A DNA stretch of 59,106 bases from Clostridiales bacterium. Its GTDB lineage: Bacteria > Bacillota > Clostridia > Christensenellales > Aristaeellaceae. The notes under the pieces were generated by a model that saw nothing but the letters and a program-made list of their open reading frames with translations, made no database searches and had not been told where the DNA came from. A program made the translations under genes and the position numbers. The stretch is from NCBI GenBank assembly GCA_004556985.1, contig SFFC01000003.1:1-59106 (forward strand), written 5' to 3'. Positions 1 through 6,637 of the stretch are shown here, one piece after another (the stretch's first letter is position 1; each line of letters starts with the position of its first letter).

Positions 1-453
1 CACGAGCAGCACAATGAGATCGCACAGAAACAGCTCATGCAGAAACCAGAGCGGCCCGATGCCGGTCAGGCAGAGCAAGAGATAGCGGACGAAGCCGGGT
101 ATCGGCGCGTCGCCGAAGAGTGTCGGCGTGTATTGCAGCGTGACAAAGCCGCCAATCCAGCCGACCAGGAAGATGCCGGCGATGGAGGGGAGCAGCACGC
201 GGCGCAGCTTCGCGCGCAGGAAGGCCTTGCCGCCCTTGCGCTCGAGTGCATAGCGCGCGCCGGCGCCCGCAATCGCAAAGAGCGCCGTCATGAACCAGGG
301 ATAAACGAAGGCGAGCAGCGTATCAAACGCCGGAATGCCCGCGATGTCGACGTTGCGGATGACGCCGACGCTGTTGAGCAGATAGAATGCATGATAGACG
401 ATCACCAGCAGCACGAGGCTGCCGCGCGCGTTATCCAGAAACGGCTTTCTCAC
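1..453 (-). CDS. Acyltransferase-3 family membrane protein, 3' end beyond the window
   Basis: The visible 151 codons start with GTG at 453 and run off the window edge. The protein begins VRKPFLDNARG, followed by hydrophobic segments with the FLDNxRG...YHAFY pattern of acyltransferase family 3 (integral-membrane O-acyltransferases of surface glycans) and an LWFLHELFLCDL segment further on. The GTG overlaps the TGA of the XRE gene upstream (450-452), so the two are translationally coupled. The acceptor is unknown. Only about 40 percent of a normal family member is present, so intactness cannot be judged. Confidence 0.75.
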   Translation of the reverse strand, partial: MRKPFLDNARGSLVLLVIVYHAFYLLNSVGVIRNVDIAGIPAFDTLLAFVYPWFMTALFAIAGAGARYALERKGGKAFLRAKLRRVLLPSIAGIFLVGWIGGFVTLQYTPTLFGDAPIPGFVRYLLLCLTGIGPLWFLHELFLCDLIVLLV

Positions 454-890
454 GGCATTTCCTCCTTTTCCCGAAGCGCGCTGCGGATGGCCTCCGCCAG
501 CGCGAGCAGGTCGCCCTCGCGAACCAGCGCGAGGCCCTGCGCCTCGTCCCCCATGACGACGAGCGTGTCGCCCGGCTGAATGCCGAAGACCCGGCGCGCC
601 TTCTGCGGGATGACGATCTGCCCCTTGTCGCCGACGCGCACGACGCCGAAGAGATGCTTGCCCCGCGGCGGGATGGGCAGGCCCATCGACGGCGGCGCGC
701 TGACCAGGTCGTCCAGGGAGACGCCGTAGAGCTCGGCCAGCAGGCGGCTGCGCTCCACATCCGGCAGCGTCTCTCCGGTTTCCCACTTGGCCAGCGCCTG
801 GCGCGAGACGCCGACGCGCTCGGCAGCCTGCTCCTGCGTCAGGCGCGACAGACGGCGCAGGGCCAGCAGGTTTTCGCTGAATGTACTCAC
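450..890 (-). CDS. XRE-family regulator with C-terminal AbrB/SpoVT-like domain
   Basis: A 146-residue cytoplasmic DNA-binding protein. Residues 5-60 form a helix-turn-helix of the XRE type (LTQEQAAERVGVSRQALAKWETG). Residues 80-125 read VVRVGDKGQIVIPQKARRVF, the signature of the AbrB/SpoVT swapped-hairpin domain. This HTH_3 plus AbrB combination is common in Clostridia. I prefer the GTG at 890 because AGGAG lies 8 bases upstream; a GTG at 899 is in frame but overlaps that ribosome-binding site. It overlaps the downstream acyltransferase gene by four bases and probably regulates this small operon. Confidence 0.85.
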   Translation of the reverse strand: MSTFSENLLALRRLSRLTQEQAAERVGVSRQALAKWETGETLPDVERSRLLAELYGVSLDDLVSAPPSMGLPIPPRGKHLFGVVRVGDKGQIVIPQKARRVFGIQPGDTLVVMGDEAQGLALVREGDLLALAEAIRSALREKEEMP

Positions 891-918
891 TTTTCTCACT
901 CCTGTCAGGTTTTGTTAC

Positions 919-947
919 ATTGTAGCAGAAACGTATGGCGCTGAACA
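919..947 (-). promoter_or_regulatory. Predicted promoter of the XRE-acyltransferase operon
   Basis: On the minus strand an extended -10 TGCTACAAT lies 17 bases after a weak -35 TGTTCA, about 30 bases before the GTG start. Confidence 0.5.
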
Positions 948-972
948 GCAAGCGAAGAGGACAAATGGGGGC

Positions 973-1017
973 AAAAAAGTGCGTTTTCGTTGCGCAGGGA
1001 AGCGAACGAAAACGCAC
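973..1017 (-). terminator. Intrinsic terminator of the secreted-protein gene
   Basis: A perfect 13-bp stem (GTGCGTTTTCGTT at 979-991 with its complement at 1005-1017) is followed on the minus strand by six T. It lies 55 bases after the stop of the gene at 1072-2694. Confidence 0.9.
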
Positions 1018-1071
1018 GGGAAGGAAATCGACGGGGTTCATCATTCCCCGGATGCTTCCGGGGCGGGCCGA

Positions 1072-2694
1072 TTATTCGCCTTCCAGGAGCAGCTGGAGAA
1101 CCTCCGGCGGGAGCGCCTGCATCAGATGCTCCATGCGCGCCGTCAGCGCGGCTTCGGCCCCGGCCATCAGCGCGTCCATCTCATCGGAAGAGACGGTCTC
1201 CAGCGCGAGCACCTGGAGCGCGGCGTCGGCATCGAACGCGCGCGTATAAAGGCGCATCCGGTATCCGCAGGAATCGATGCCCTCGTCCGGCATGGAGATG
1301 GCATAGACGAATTCGCTGACCGGGCCGTCGGCTGTGGGCTGGGTCTGCTGGGTTACGGAGAAGCTGGCGGGGATCATGAGGTCGCCCGCGTACGTTTCCA
1401 GCGCGCCGGAGAAATCCTGCGTCTCGCCGCCGTCGGCGGTCTGCTGCAGCGTGCCATCCATCGTCATGACGACGTTCATGGCGTCAGCGCCGTCCGCGAT
1501 GCTGTATGAGTAGGCATAGTCGAGGGTCAGGCCGCTCTGACCGTCCCCGGTCGTGACGGTCGCCGTCGTGGAGTCGGCCTGGGCCGCGGCGATGACTTCG
1601 CCGTCGTCATAGAGCTCCATGCCGAAGGAGAGGACGGTCTCGCCGGGGCGCTCGGGGTTGGCGTCGCAGTTCATGGCAAAGGCAATGCCATCCGTGTAGT
1701 CTTGCTCCTCGTCAAGCAGCAGCGCGTCGCCCCAGAGGCAGAAGGCGCCTTCCGCGCTTCCCGGCTCGAGGCACAGGTCGACGGTGAAGGCCTCCTCGCC
1801 GGTTCCGCTCTCGCCGTACAGGCTCAGGTAGACGAAGCCGCCCATCTCGTCCTGCCCCAGGAAGAGCGTCAGGTATTCCTCCGCATCGCGGAGCTCGGAG
1901 GCGGCGCTGCGGAGCGCTGCACAGAGCCCGGCTGTGCTCGTTTCAAGGTCGGCGAGCAGCCCGTCGAGAATCGGGGCAAGGGCTTCATCCGTTTCGAGCT
2001 GCGCGGCCAGCGCATCAATCAGCATGGCGATATCCGCGTCCGTGCAGCTGATGATGAGCTCTTGCGCGACGGCGGGATAGTCGCCCTCAGCGGGCACATC
2101 CTCGCGCAGCTCCATCGGCAGACCGGCGACGAAATCCGCGAGGATCTGCCCATAGGGCGCGAGCACGGCGCCAAGCGGCTCGAGCAGGGCAAGCTTCTGG
2201 TCGGCGGGCAGGGAGACGAAGGTCATGAGCGCGGAGATCTCCTCGTCGCTCAGGCCGCAGAGGGCGAGCAGGGTTTCCCACTTCGCCGTGACAACCTGCC
2301 CCTCGATGAGATTGCTATGAAGCGCCGCGCCCTCGCTGGTCAGGCTGAGCACAGCGTTCAGGTCGATCGGGCCGGATCCGGCGTCATAGGCGGCCGCCAG
2401 CTCCAGACGCAGCCCGTCGTCGAGCCGGCAGACGCCGGCCGTGAGCGTCACGGCGTCAAGTACCTGGGAGATCGCGTCCAGCTGCGCAAGCGCCGCGGGG
2501 TCGTCGGTGATCCCGTCGGCAAAGGCGGCAAAGACCTGGAGGTCGAGCAGGATGGTGTCACCGGCCTCATAGGCCTGAGAGAAGAGCGCGGATGTGATCC
2601 CGCCCGAAACATACGGCGGCTCGTCGGCCACAGACGCAGAGAATGTCCATACGAGGCAGACGGAAAGAAGCAGCGCGAGAAGCATCTTTTTCAT
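1072..2694 (-). CDS. Large secreted acidic protein of unknown function
   Basis: I do not recognise the family of this 540-residue protein. Residues 1-23 are a Sec signal peptide (MKKMLLALLLSVCLVWTFSA). No lipobox cysteine is obvious, so it is secreted or retained by other means. The mature part is strongly acidic and nearly lysine-free. The first half is rich in Leu/Ala helices; the second half alternates Thr/Asp/Gly-rich stretches resembling beta strands. The ATG at 2694 is chosen because AAGGGGGG precedes it and the signal peptide starts there. The gene is monocistronic, with its own promoter and terminator. Confidence 0.75.
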   Translation of the reverse strand: MKKMLLALLLSVCLVWTFSASVADEPPYVSGGITSALFSQAYEAGDTILLDLQVFAAFADGITDDPAALAQLDAISQVLDAVTLTAGVCRLDDGLRLELAAAYDAGSGPIDLNAVLSLTSEGAALHSNLIEGQVVTAKWETLLALCGLSDEEISALMTFVSLPADQKLALLEPLGAVLAPYGQILADFVAGLPMELREDVPAEGDYPAVAQELIISCTDADIAMLIDALAAQLETDEALAPILDGLLADLETSTAGLCAALRSAASELRDAEEYLTLFLGQDEMGGFVYLSLYGESGTGEEAFTVDLCLEPGSAEGAFCLWGDALLLDEEQDYTDGIAFAMNCDANPERPGETVLSFGMELYDDGEVIAAAQADSTTATVTTGDGQSGLTLDYAYSYSIADGADAMNVVMTMDGTLQQTADGGETQDFSGALETYAGDLMIPASFSVTQQTQPTADGPVSEFVYAISMPDEGIDSCGYRMRLYTRAFDADAALQVLALETVSSDEMDALMAGAEAALTARMEHLMQALPPEVLQLLLEGE

Positions 2695-2727
2695 GCGTAA
2701 CCCCCCTTGTGTTCGTGCTCTGCTTCC

Positions 2728-2756
2728 ATTATATCGGATGCAGCGGGGAACGTCAA
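2728..2756 (-). promoter_or_regulatory. Sigma-A promoter of the secreted-protein gene
   Basis: Minus strand: TTGACG (2756-2751), 17-base spacer, TATAAT (2733-2728). The start codon lies 34 bases beyond the -10. Confidence 0.85.
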
Positions 2757-2901
2757 CGGATCGGGGGGCGGTTGCACGGGATTTATAATATATCGATAAC
2801 TTTTTAAAGCACATTCCCCGCGGAAGCAGTCCGCAGGCGGGCGGATGTCCGGCCTTTGACGGATCGGGCGCGAAAAAACCAATTTATTTTAAAGAGATAC
2901 C

Positions 2902-2930
2902 TTGACAGATGAGGTATATTGATGTATGCT
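2902..2930 (+). promoter_or_regulatory. Sigma-A promoter of the PadR operon
   Basis: TTGACA (2902-2907), 17-base spacer, TATGCT (2925-2930). It sits just upstream of the PadR ribosome-binding site, so the leader is very short. Confidence 0.8.
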
Positions 2931-2952
2931 CTATGTCGTCGGAGGTGATGAG

Positions 2953-3321
2953 ATGCTCAATTCATCGGATATCCTTCGCGGCTATACGGACACGATCATC
3001 CTTGCGCAGCTTGCGGGCGGCGACAGCTACGGCTATGTCATCAGCAAGAACGTGCAGGAGATCACCCGCGGCGAGCTTTCGCTCAAGGAGGCGACGCTGT
3101 ATACCACGTTCCGAAGGCTGGAGAGCGCGGGCGTCATTGAGTCGTATTGGGGAAACGAAAACGCGGGCGCGCGCAGGCGGTATTACCACCTGACGGACGC
3201 GGGCCGCAAGCTGTATGAAGAAAATCTCGAGGACTGGCGCAGATACCGCGCCGTGATTTCCAAGCTGGTAGGATTGGAGGAGCAGCCAAATGATGAACAA
3301 ACGGATTCGCATCATGATTGA
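2953..3321 (+). CDS. PadR-family transcriptional regulator
   Basis: A 122-residue winged-helix regulator. It opens with LRGYTDTIILAQLAGGDSYG and contains the family's recognition-helix region SLKEATLYTTFRRLESAGVI, then the wing RRRYYHLTDAGRK. The start at 2953 has GGAGGTGAT directly upstream; an in-frame ATG at 2926 lies inside the promoter -10 and is unlikely. It is the first gene of a four-gene operon and its end overlaps the next gene by 32 bases. PadR proteins usually repress their own operon in response to envelope stress or ligands; the ligand here is unknown. Confidence 0.92.
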   Translation: MLNSSDILRGYTDTIILAQLAGGDSYGYVISKNVQEITRGELSLKEATLYTTFRRLESAGVIESYWGNENAGARRRYYHLTDAGRKLYEENLEDWRRYRAVISKLVGLEEQPNDEQTDSHHD

Positions 3322-5134
3322 CGAGATCTTTGCCGAGATGAAGATGACCCCTGAAAACCTTGCGCTGCGCGACGAGCTGATGGCCAACGCGCAGGCGCGC
3401 TACGAGGACGCTGTCGCGCAGGGCAGGACGGAGGAGGAGGCCTTCGCAGAGGTCGCCTCTTCGCTGGGCGACGTGCAGTCGCTGCTCAGCGAGATGAACG
3501 CCGCGCCGGAGGCAGAGGAGGCTGAAAGCGAGGCGCAGGCGGAGCGGCCCGAAGAGGAGGCGGCTGAGCCGGAGCAGGCCGGTGAGGCCAGGGCGCAGGA
3601 TGCTCCCGCGCAGGAGCCCTTTGACCTGGAGAACACGCTCAACAAGGCGTTTGCCGCGCTGGGCGACTTTGGCCGCAGTGTGATGCCGCAGGCGAAGAAG
3701 CTGGTCAAGGACGTCGACCAGGCGACGGGCGGCATGATCCGCGACGTGGGCCGCGCGGTCAACCGCGGCATGCGCGACGCGCAGAAGGCGGCGGGCGAGG
3801 CCATCGACCGCAGGAACCGCGCCGCGCAGGACGACGCGCAGACGGCGGACTGGACGCCGGCGCAGGAAACGGCCGGGGCGAACGGCCGCAGCGCGGAATT
3901 GCTTCGCAATGAGGCGGCGGATCTTCGCGCGCAGGCGGCGCTCAAGGAGGCCAGCGGCGACGCGGAGAATGCGCGCGCGATGGTCGCGCAAGCCGAGGCG
4001 CTCGAGGCCCAGGCAGAGTCCGCCTCCCAGGCGGAGTCCGCCTCCCAGGCAGAGGCTGCCGCGCAGGAGGCCGCGATGGAGGAGGCCCGGCGTCTGGCCG
4101 AGCAGGCGGCTGCGGCTGACGCGCCGCTGGAGACGCCGGAGCAGGGCGAAGAAGGCGAGAGCCGCCTGAAGCAGGCGGTTGAGGATGTCGTACGGGATGT
4201 GGACGGCGCCGTCGACACCTTCACCCGCGAGGCCGAAAAGCTCGCCGAGGAGGCAAGAAAGCTGGCCGGCGAGGGAGAACCCATCCGCCGCAGCGCGCAG
4301 GAGCCCGTAACGCCGGTGGAAAACATGTGCCTGACCCGGCGCTTCCCGGTGGCGGGGCTGCGCAGCATCGACATCCAGCTCGACGCGGACGACGTGCTCA
4401 TCGAGCCGGCCGACGATCTGGAGATCGAGGTCCGCTGGGAGGCCGAAAAGGCGTTGAGCGTGCCGGATGTGCGGATGGAGTCACATGCCCTGGTCATCCG
4501 GCGGACGAATCCCGACGTCTTCAAGACGTTCTTCTCGGTCTTCAAGAAGGACGGTGGGCAGATTGTCGTGCGCGTGCCGCGCGGCTACGCGGCGGATTAC
4601 ACCGTGAAGACCACCTCGGGCGACATCGTGATGCGCGATGTCGACGCAGACGACGTGACCGTCGGCTCGACCTCGGGCAACGTGCGCGTCGAGCCGGAGG
4701 CGGCCGTGCGCGCCCGCAAGATCAGCGTGAACACGGTCTCCGGCAACGCGACCGTCAGCGCCCGGGCGGAGGAGATCGACGTGAATACGGTCTCCGGCAG
4801 GCAGTTCGTCTCCTGCGATGCGGGCAAGGCGGACATCAACGCCGTCTCCGGCAGCGTCCATCTGGAGGGCGCCTGCGACGAGTGGGAGGCCAACAGCGTC
4901 TCCGGCGAGATCGAGCTGCTCTGCACGCTCGTGCCGGCCCGCAAGATCGAGCTGAGCACGATCTCTGGCAGCGTCCGCGTGGCGCTCCCGGGGGATATCC
5001 GCGGCTTTGTCGCCGATATCAGCGGCATGAGGGGCAGCATCGTCAACGAATTCGGCCCCAACCGCTACGGCACCTGTGCGCTGCCCATCCACATGGATAC
5101 GATGAGCGGCAGGCTGACCATCACGCGGCTGTGA
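3290..5134 (+). CDS. DUF4097-domain protein with HAAS-like N-terminus and Ala/Glu-rich linker
   Basis: A 614-residue protein. Residues 1-75 resemble the HAAS/DUF1700 helical module often found next to PadR genes. Residues about 75-345 are a low-complexity Ala/Glu/Gln-rich helical linker containing short near-identical repeats (QAESAS units, about 4010-4060). Residues about 350-614 form a DUF4097/DUF4098-like beta-solenoid in which a VSG or ISG turn recurs about every 20 residues. No signal peptide or membrane helix is visible, so membrane association would have to come through partners, possibly the two small membrane proteins encoded next. The first of two adjacent ATGs is used, with GGAGGAG upstream. 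Confidence 0.8.
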   Translation: MMNKRIRIMIDEIFAEMKMTPENLALRDELMANAQARYEDAVAQGRTEEEAFAEVASSLGDVQSLLSEMNAAPEAEEAESEAQAERPEEEAAEPEQAGEARAQDAPAQEPFDLENTLNKAFAALGDFGRSVMPQAKKLVKDVDQATGGMIRDVGRAVNRGMRDAQKAAGEAIDRRNRAAQDDAQTADWTPAQETAGANGRSAELLRNEAADLRAQAALKEASGDAENARAMVAQAEALEAQAESASQAESASQAEAAAQEAAMEEARRLAEQAAAADAPLETPEQGEEGESRLKQAVEDVVRDVDGAVDTFTREAEKLAEEARKLAGEGEPIRRSAQEPVTPVENMCLTRRFPVAGLRSIDIQLDADDVLIEPADDLEIEVRWEAEKALSVPDVRMESHALVIRRTNPDVFKTFFSVFKKDGGQIVVRVPRGYAADYTVKTTSGDIVMRDVDADDVTVGSTSGNVRVEPEAAVRARKISVNTVSGNATVSARAEEIDVNTVSGRQFVSCDAGKADINAVSGSVHLEGACDEWEANSVSGEIELLCTLVPARKIELSTISGSVRVALPGDIRGFVADISGMRGSIVNEFGPNRYGTCALPIHMDTMSGRLTITRL

Positions 5135-5159
5135 GCCCGCAGAAAAGGAGCAAGGAAGA

Positions 5160-5351
5160 ATGGAACAGGTCAAGCAACTGCTGGATATCGTCTTTGGCAG
5201 CCGGCTGGTCGTCTCGGGCAAAGGGCGCACGTTCGCGAAGCTGCCGATGTGGGTCGCCGTGCTGGGCGGGCTGTGCAGCCTGCACCTCGTCCTGGTGACG
5301 GTGCTGCTGATGGTGGCCTTCGGCATGCGCGCCGAGATTGTCAAGGCGTAA
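5160..5351 (+). CDS. Small single-span membrane protein
   Basis: A 63-residue protein of unknown family. It has an N-terminal amphipathic part and one membrane helix (about residues 29-53, PMWVAVLGGLCSLHLVLVTV). It lies 25 bases after the DUF4097 gene, with AAGGAGCAAGGA upstream of the ATG, so it belongs to the PadR operon. It resembles the next small protein in size and layout: a cytoplasmic N-terminus, then one hydrophobic helix. It may act as a membrane anchor for the DUF4097 protein; that is inference. Confidence 0.65.
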   Translation: MEQVKQLLDIVFGSRLVVSGKGRTFAKLPMWVAVLGGLCSLHLVLVTVLLMVAFGMRAEIVKA

Positions 5352-5363
5352 GGAGGGAGAACC

Positions 5364-5585
5364 ATGGATTTTGAAGCCATCAAGGAAAATCTGCTGTCGG
5401 CGTTTCGCCAGCTGCTCGTGCTCCGGCTGATCGTCACCTCGCCCAGCGAGAAGGTCGCCGATCTGCCCGCGCTCTATGTCCTTATCGCCGTGCTGATTGC
5501 GCCCTGGGTCTGCCTGGCGCTGCTGGTGCTGGGGTTCCTGGGCCGCTACGGCATGCGGGTGGAAAAGGACGCCGCAAAGGTCTGA
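5364..5585 (+). CDS. Small single-span membrane protein
   Basis: A 73-residue protein of unknown family. It has an N-terminal helix, then one long membrane segment (about residues 37-60, LYVLIAVLIAPWVCLALLVLGF) and a short basic tail. AAGGAGGGAGAACC precedes the ATG, 12 bases after the previous stop. It is the last gene of the PadR operon; a short hairpin follows at 5595-5612. Both small proteins carry the phrase LVV-SGK or LIVTSPSEK just before a leucine-rich region, which suggests a common origin. Confidence 0.65.
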   Translation: MDFEAIKENLLSAFRQLLVLRLIVTSPSEKVADLPALYVLIAVLIAPWVCLALLVLGFLGRYGMRVEKDAAKV

Positions 5586-5594
5586 GCGGCAGGC

Positions 5595-5612
5595 CGGGAA
5601 GCAGGCTTCCCG
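5595..5612 (+). terminator. Weak hairpin after the PadR operon
   Basis: CGGGAAG-N4-CTTCCCG forms a 7-bp stem without a T tract. It may be a weak terminator or a 3'-end stabiliser. Confidence 0.35.
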
Positions 5613-5749
5613 ATTGAGTCATGATCACGTGCGGTCCGTCTGCAAGGCGGGCCGCTCTTTGGTACTGAGCCGTGCGGCGCAGGGGGCCCCTGACGGCCCC
5701 GAAGCGCAGCTTTGGCAGTATCCCGCATGCGGATGGACGGCGGTTTGCG

Positions 5750-5778
5750 TTGCATTTTGAAGCGGAATGTGCTAGACT
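5750..5778 (+). promoter_or_regulatory. Predicted promoter of the TetR gene
   Basis: TTGCAT (5750-5755), 17 bases, TAGACT (5773-5778). The same -35 hexamer and spacing occur at the promoter of the flavoprotein gene downstream. Confidence 0.6.
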
Positions 5779-5809
5779 CGATCTGATCAAACAAGAGGAG
5801 ACATGCATT

Positions 5810-6388
5810 ATGCCGGAAAGCACGCGCAGCGCCATCATCCGCGCGACCATCCTGCTGTTCAACCAGTATGGGCCGATGGTGCCCATGAGCAAGATCAGCG
5901 AGCACGCGGGGGTCGCGGCCGGAACGCCGTTCCGCTATTTCCGCACAAAGGAGGAGCTGCTCGCCGCCGCCTACGTTCAGGCGCACGAGAACACGCTGCG
6001 CTGCTCGCCGCAGGAGAGCATCGAGGGCATGGATGCCGAGCATGTCGTCAAGAGCATCGTGCGCACGATTATGAAGTGGTCGGCGCTGTGCCCGCAAGAT
6101 CTCGAATACATGCGCAAATACGAGGATGCCGTCTGCTACGACTGCTTTTCCGAGCGCTTCTCCGAGACGCTGTATGTGGGCATCATCCGGGATATGAACA
6201 TCTGGCCGCTGCTCAAGGACGCCGTGCGCTCCGACCTGCCCGAGCCGCTGCTCAACCGGCTCATCTCCTTCAACTGCTCGGTGTATTCGCGCTATGTGAC
6301 GCATCTGGGGCTCTCCCCCGAGGACGAGGCATTCCGCCGACTCTCCGACGCGACTGCCGATTCCATCTGGAACAGTATCCGCGCGTGA
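5810..6388 (+). CDS. TetR/AcrR-family transcriptional regulator
   Basis: A 192-residue regulator. Residues 1-50 form the TetR DNA-binding domain (MSKISEHAGVAAGTPFRYF, KEELL). The remainder is the helical ligand-binding domain, without recognisable subfamily features. The start at 5810 has AGAGGAGA upstream; upstream in-frame codons are not preceded by a ribosome-binding site. It lies just upstream of, and in the same direction as, a secreted flavoprotein gene whose promoter carries a perfect TetR-type palindrome. It is therefore the likely substrate-responsive repressor of that gene. Confidence 0.9.
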   Translation: MPESTRSAIIRATILLFNQYGPMVPMSKISEHAGVAAGTPFRYFRTKEELLAAAYVQAHENTLRCSPQESIEGMDAEHVVKSIVRTIMKWSALCPQDLEYMRKYEDAVCYDCFSERFSETLYVGIIRDMNIWPLLKDAVRSDLPEPLLNRLISFNCSVYSRYVTHLGLSPEDEAFRRLSDATADSIWNSIRA

Positions 6389-6467
6389 GAGGAGAGCTGT
6401 CCGCCGCAGGGCCGCATCCGGGGGCGTGGAGCGCCGCTTCGGAAAAAAATAATTTTCAGACGATCTG

Positions 6468-6501
6468 CGCTGCGCAGCCCGGCTTCGGCTGCGCAGCGTT
6501 T
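6468..6501 (+). terminator. Terminator of the TetR gene
   Basis: A perfect 12-bp GC-rich stem (CGCTGCGCAGCC at 6468-6479, complement at 6487-6498) with a 7-base loop and TTT. The T tract is weak. Confidence 0.6.
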
Positions 6502-6554
6502 GTCGATTCGGCGCAAATTTCAAAAAGAATCTGACCTGAATTGGCGAAAGGCGC

Positions 6555-6583
6555 TTGCATCCTCTGGGGAAGAGTGATATGAT
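6555..6583 (+). promoter_or_regulatory. Promoter of the secreted flavoprotein gene
   Basis: TTGCAT (6555-6560), 17 bases, TATGAT (6578-6583). The TetR-type operator begins 10 bases downstream. Confidence 0.8.
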
Positions 6584-6593
6584 ATTGTCAGGG

Positions 6594-6613
6594 ATGAGTG
6601 AATGCTCACTCAT
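6594..6613 (+). promoter_or_regulatory. TetR-type operator
   Basis: ATGAGTGA-N4-TCACTCAT, a perfect 8-bp inverted repeat with a 4-base spacer. It spans the predicted transcription start, where a bound TetR dimer would block initiation. Confidence 0.8.
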
Positions 6614-6637
6614 TAACGACCAAAGGAGGAAGAAACG

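Noticed and set aside
4000..4060. CRISPR-like short repeats
   Set aside because: The near-identical 18-base units are codons of the QAESAS linker repeats in the DUF4097 protein, with no spacers.
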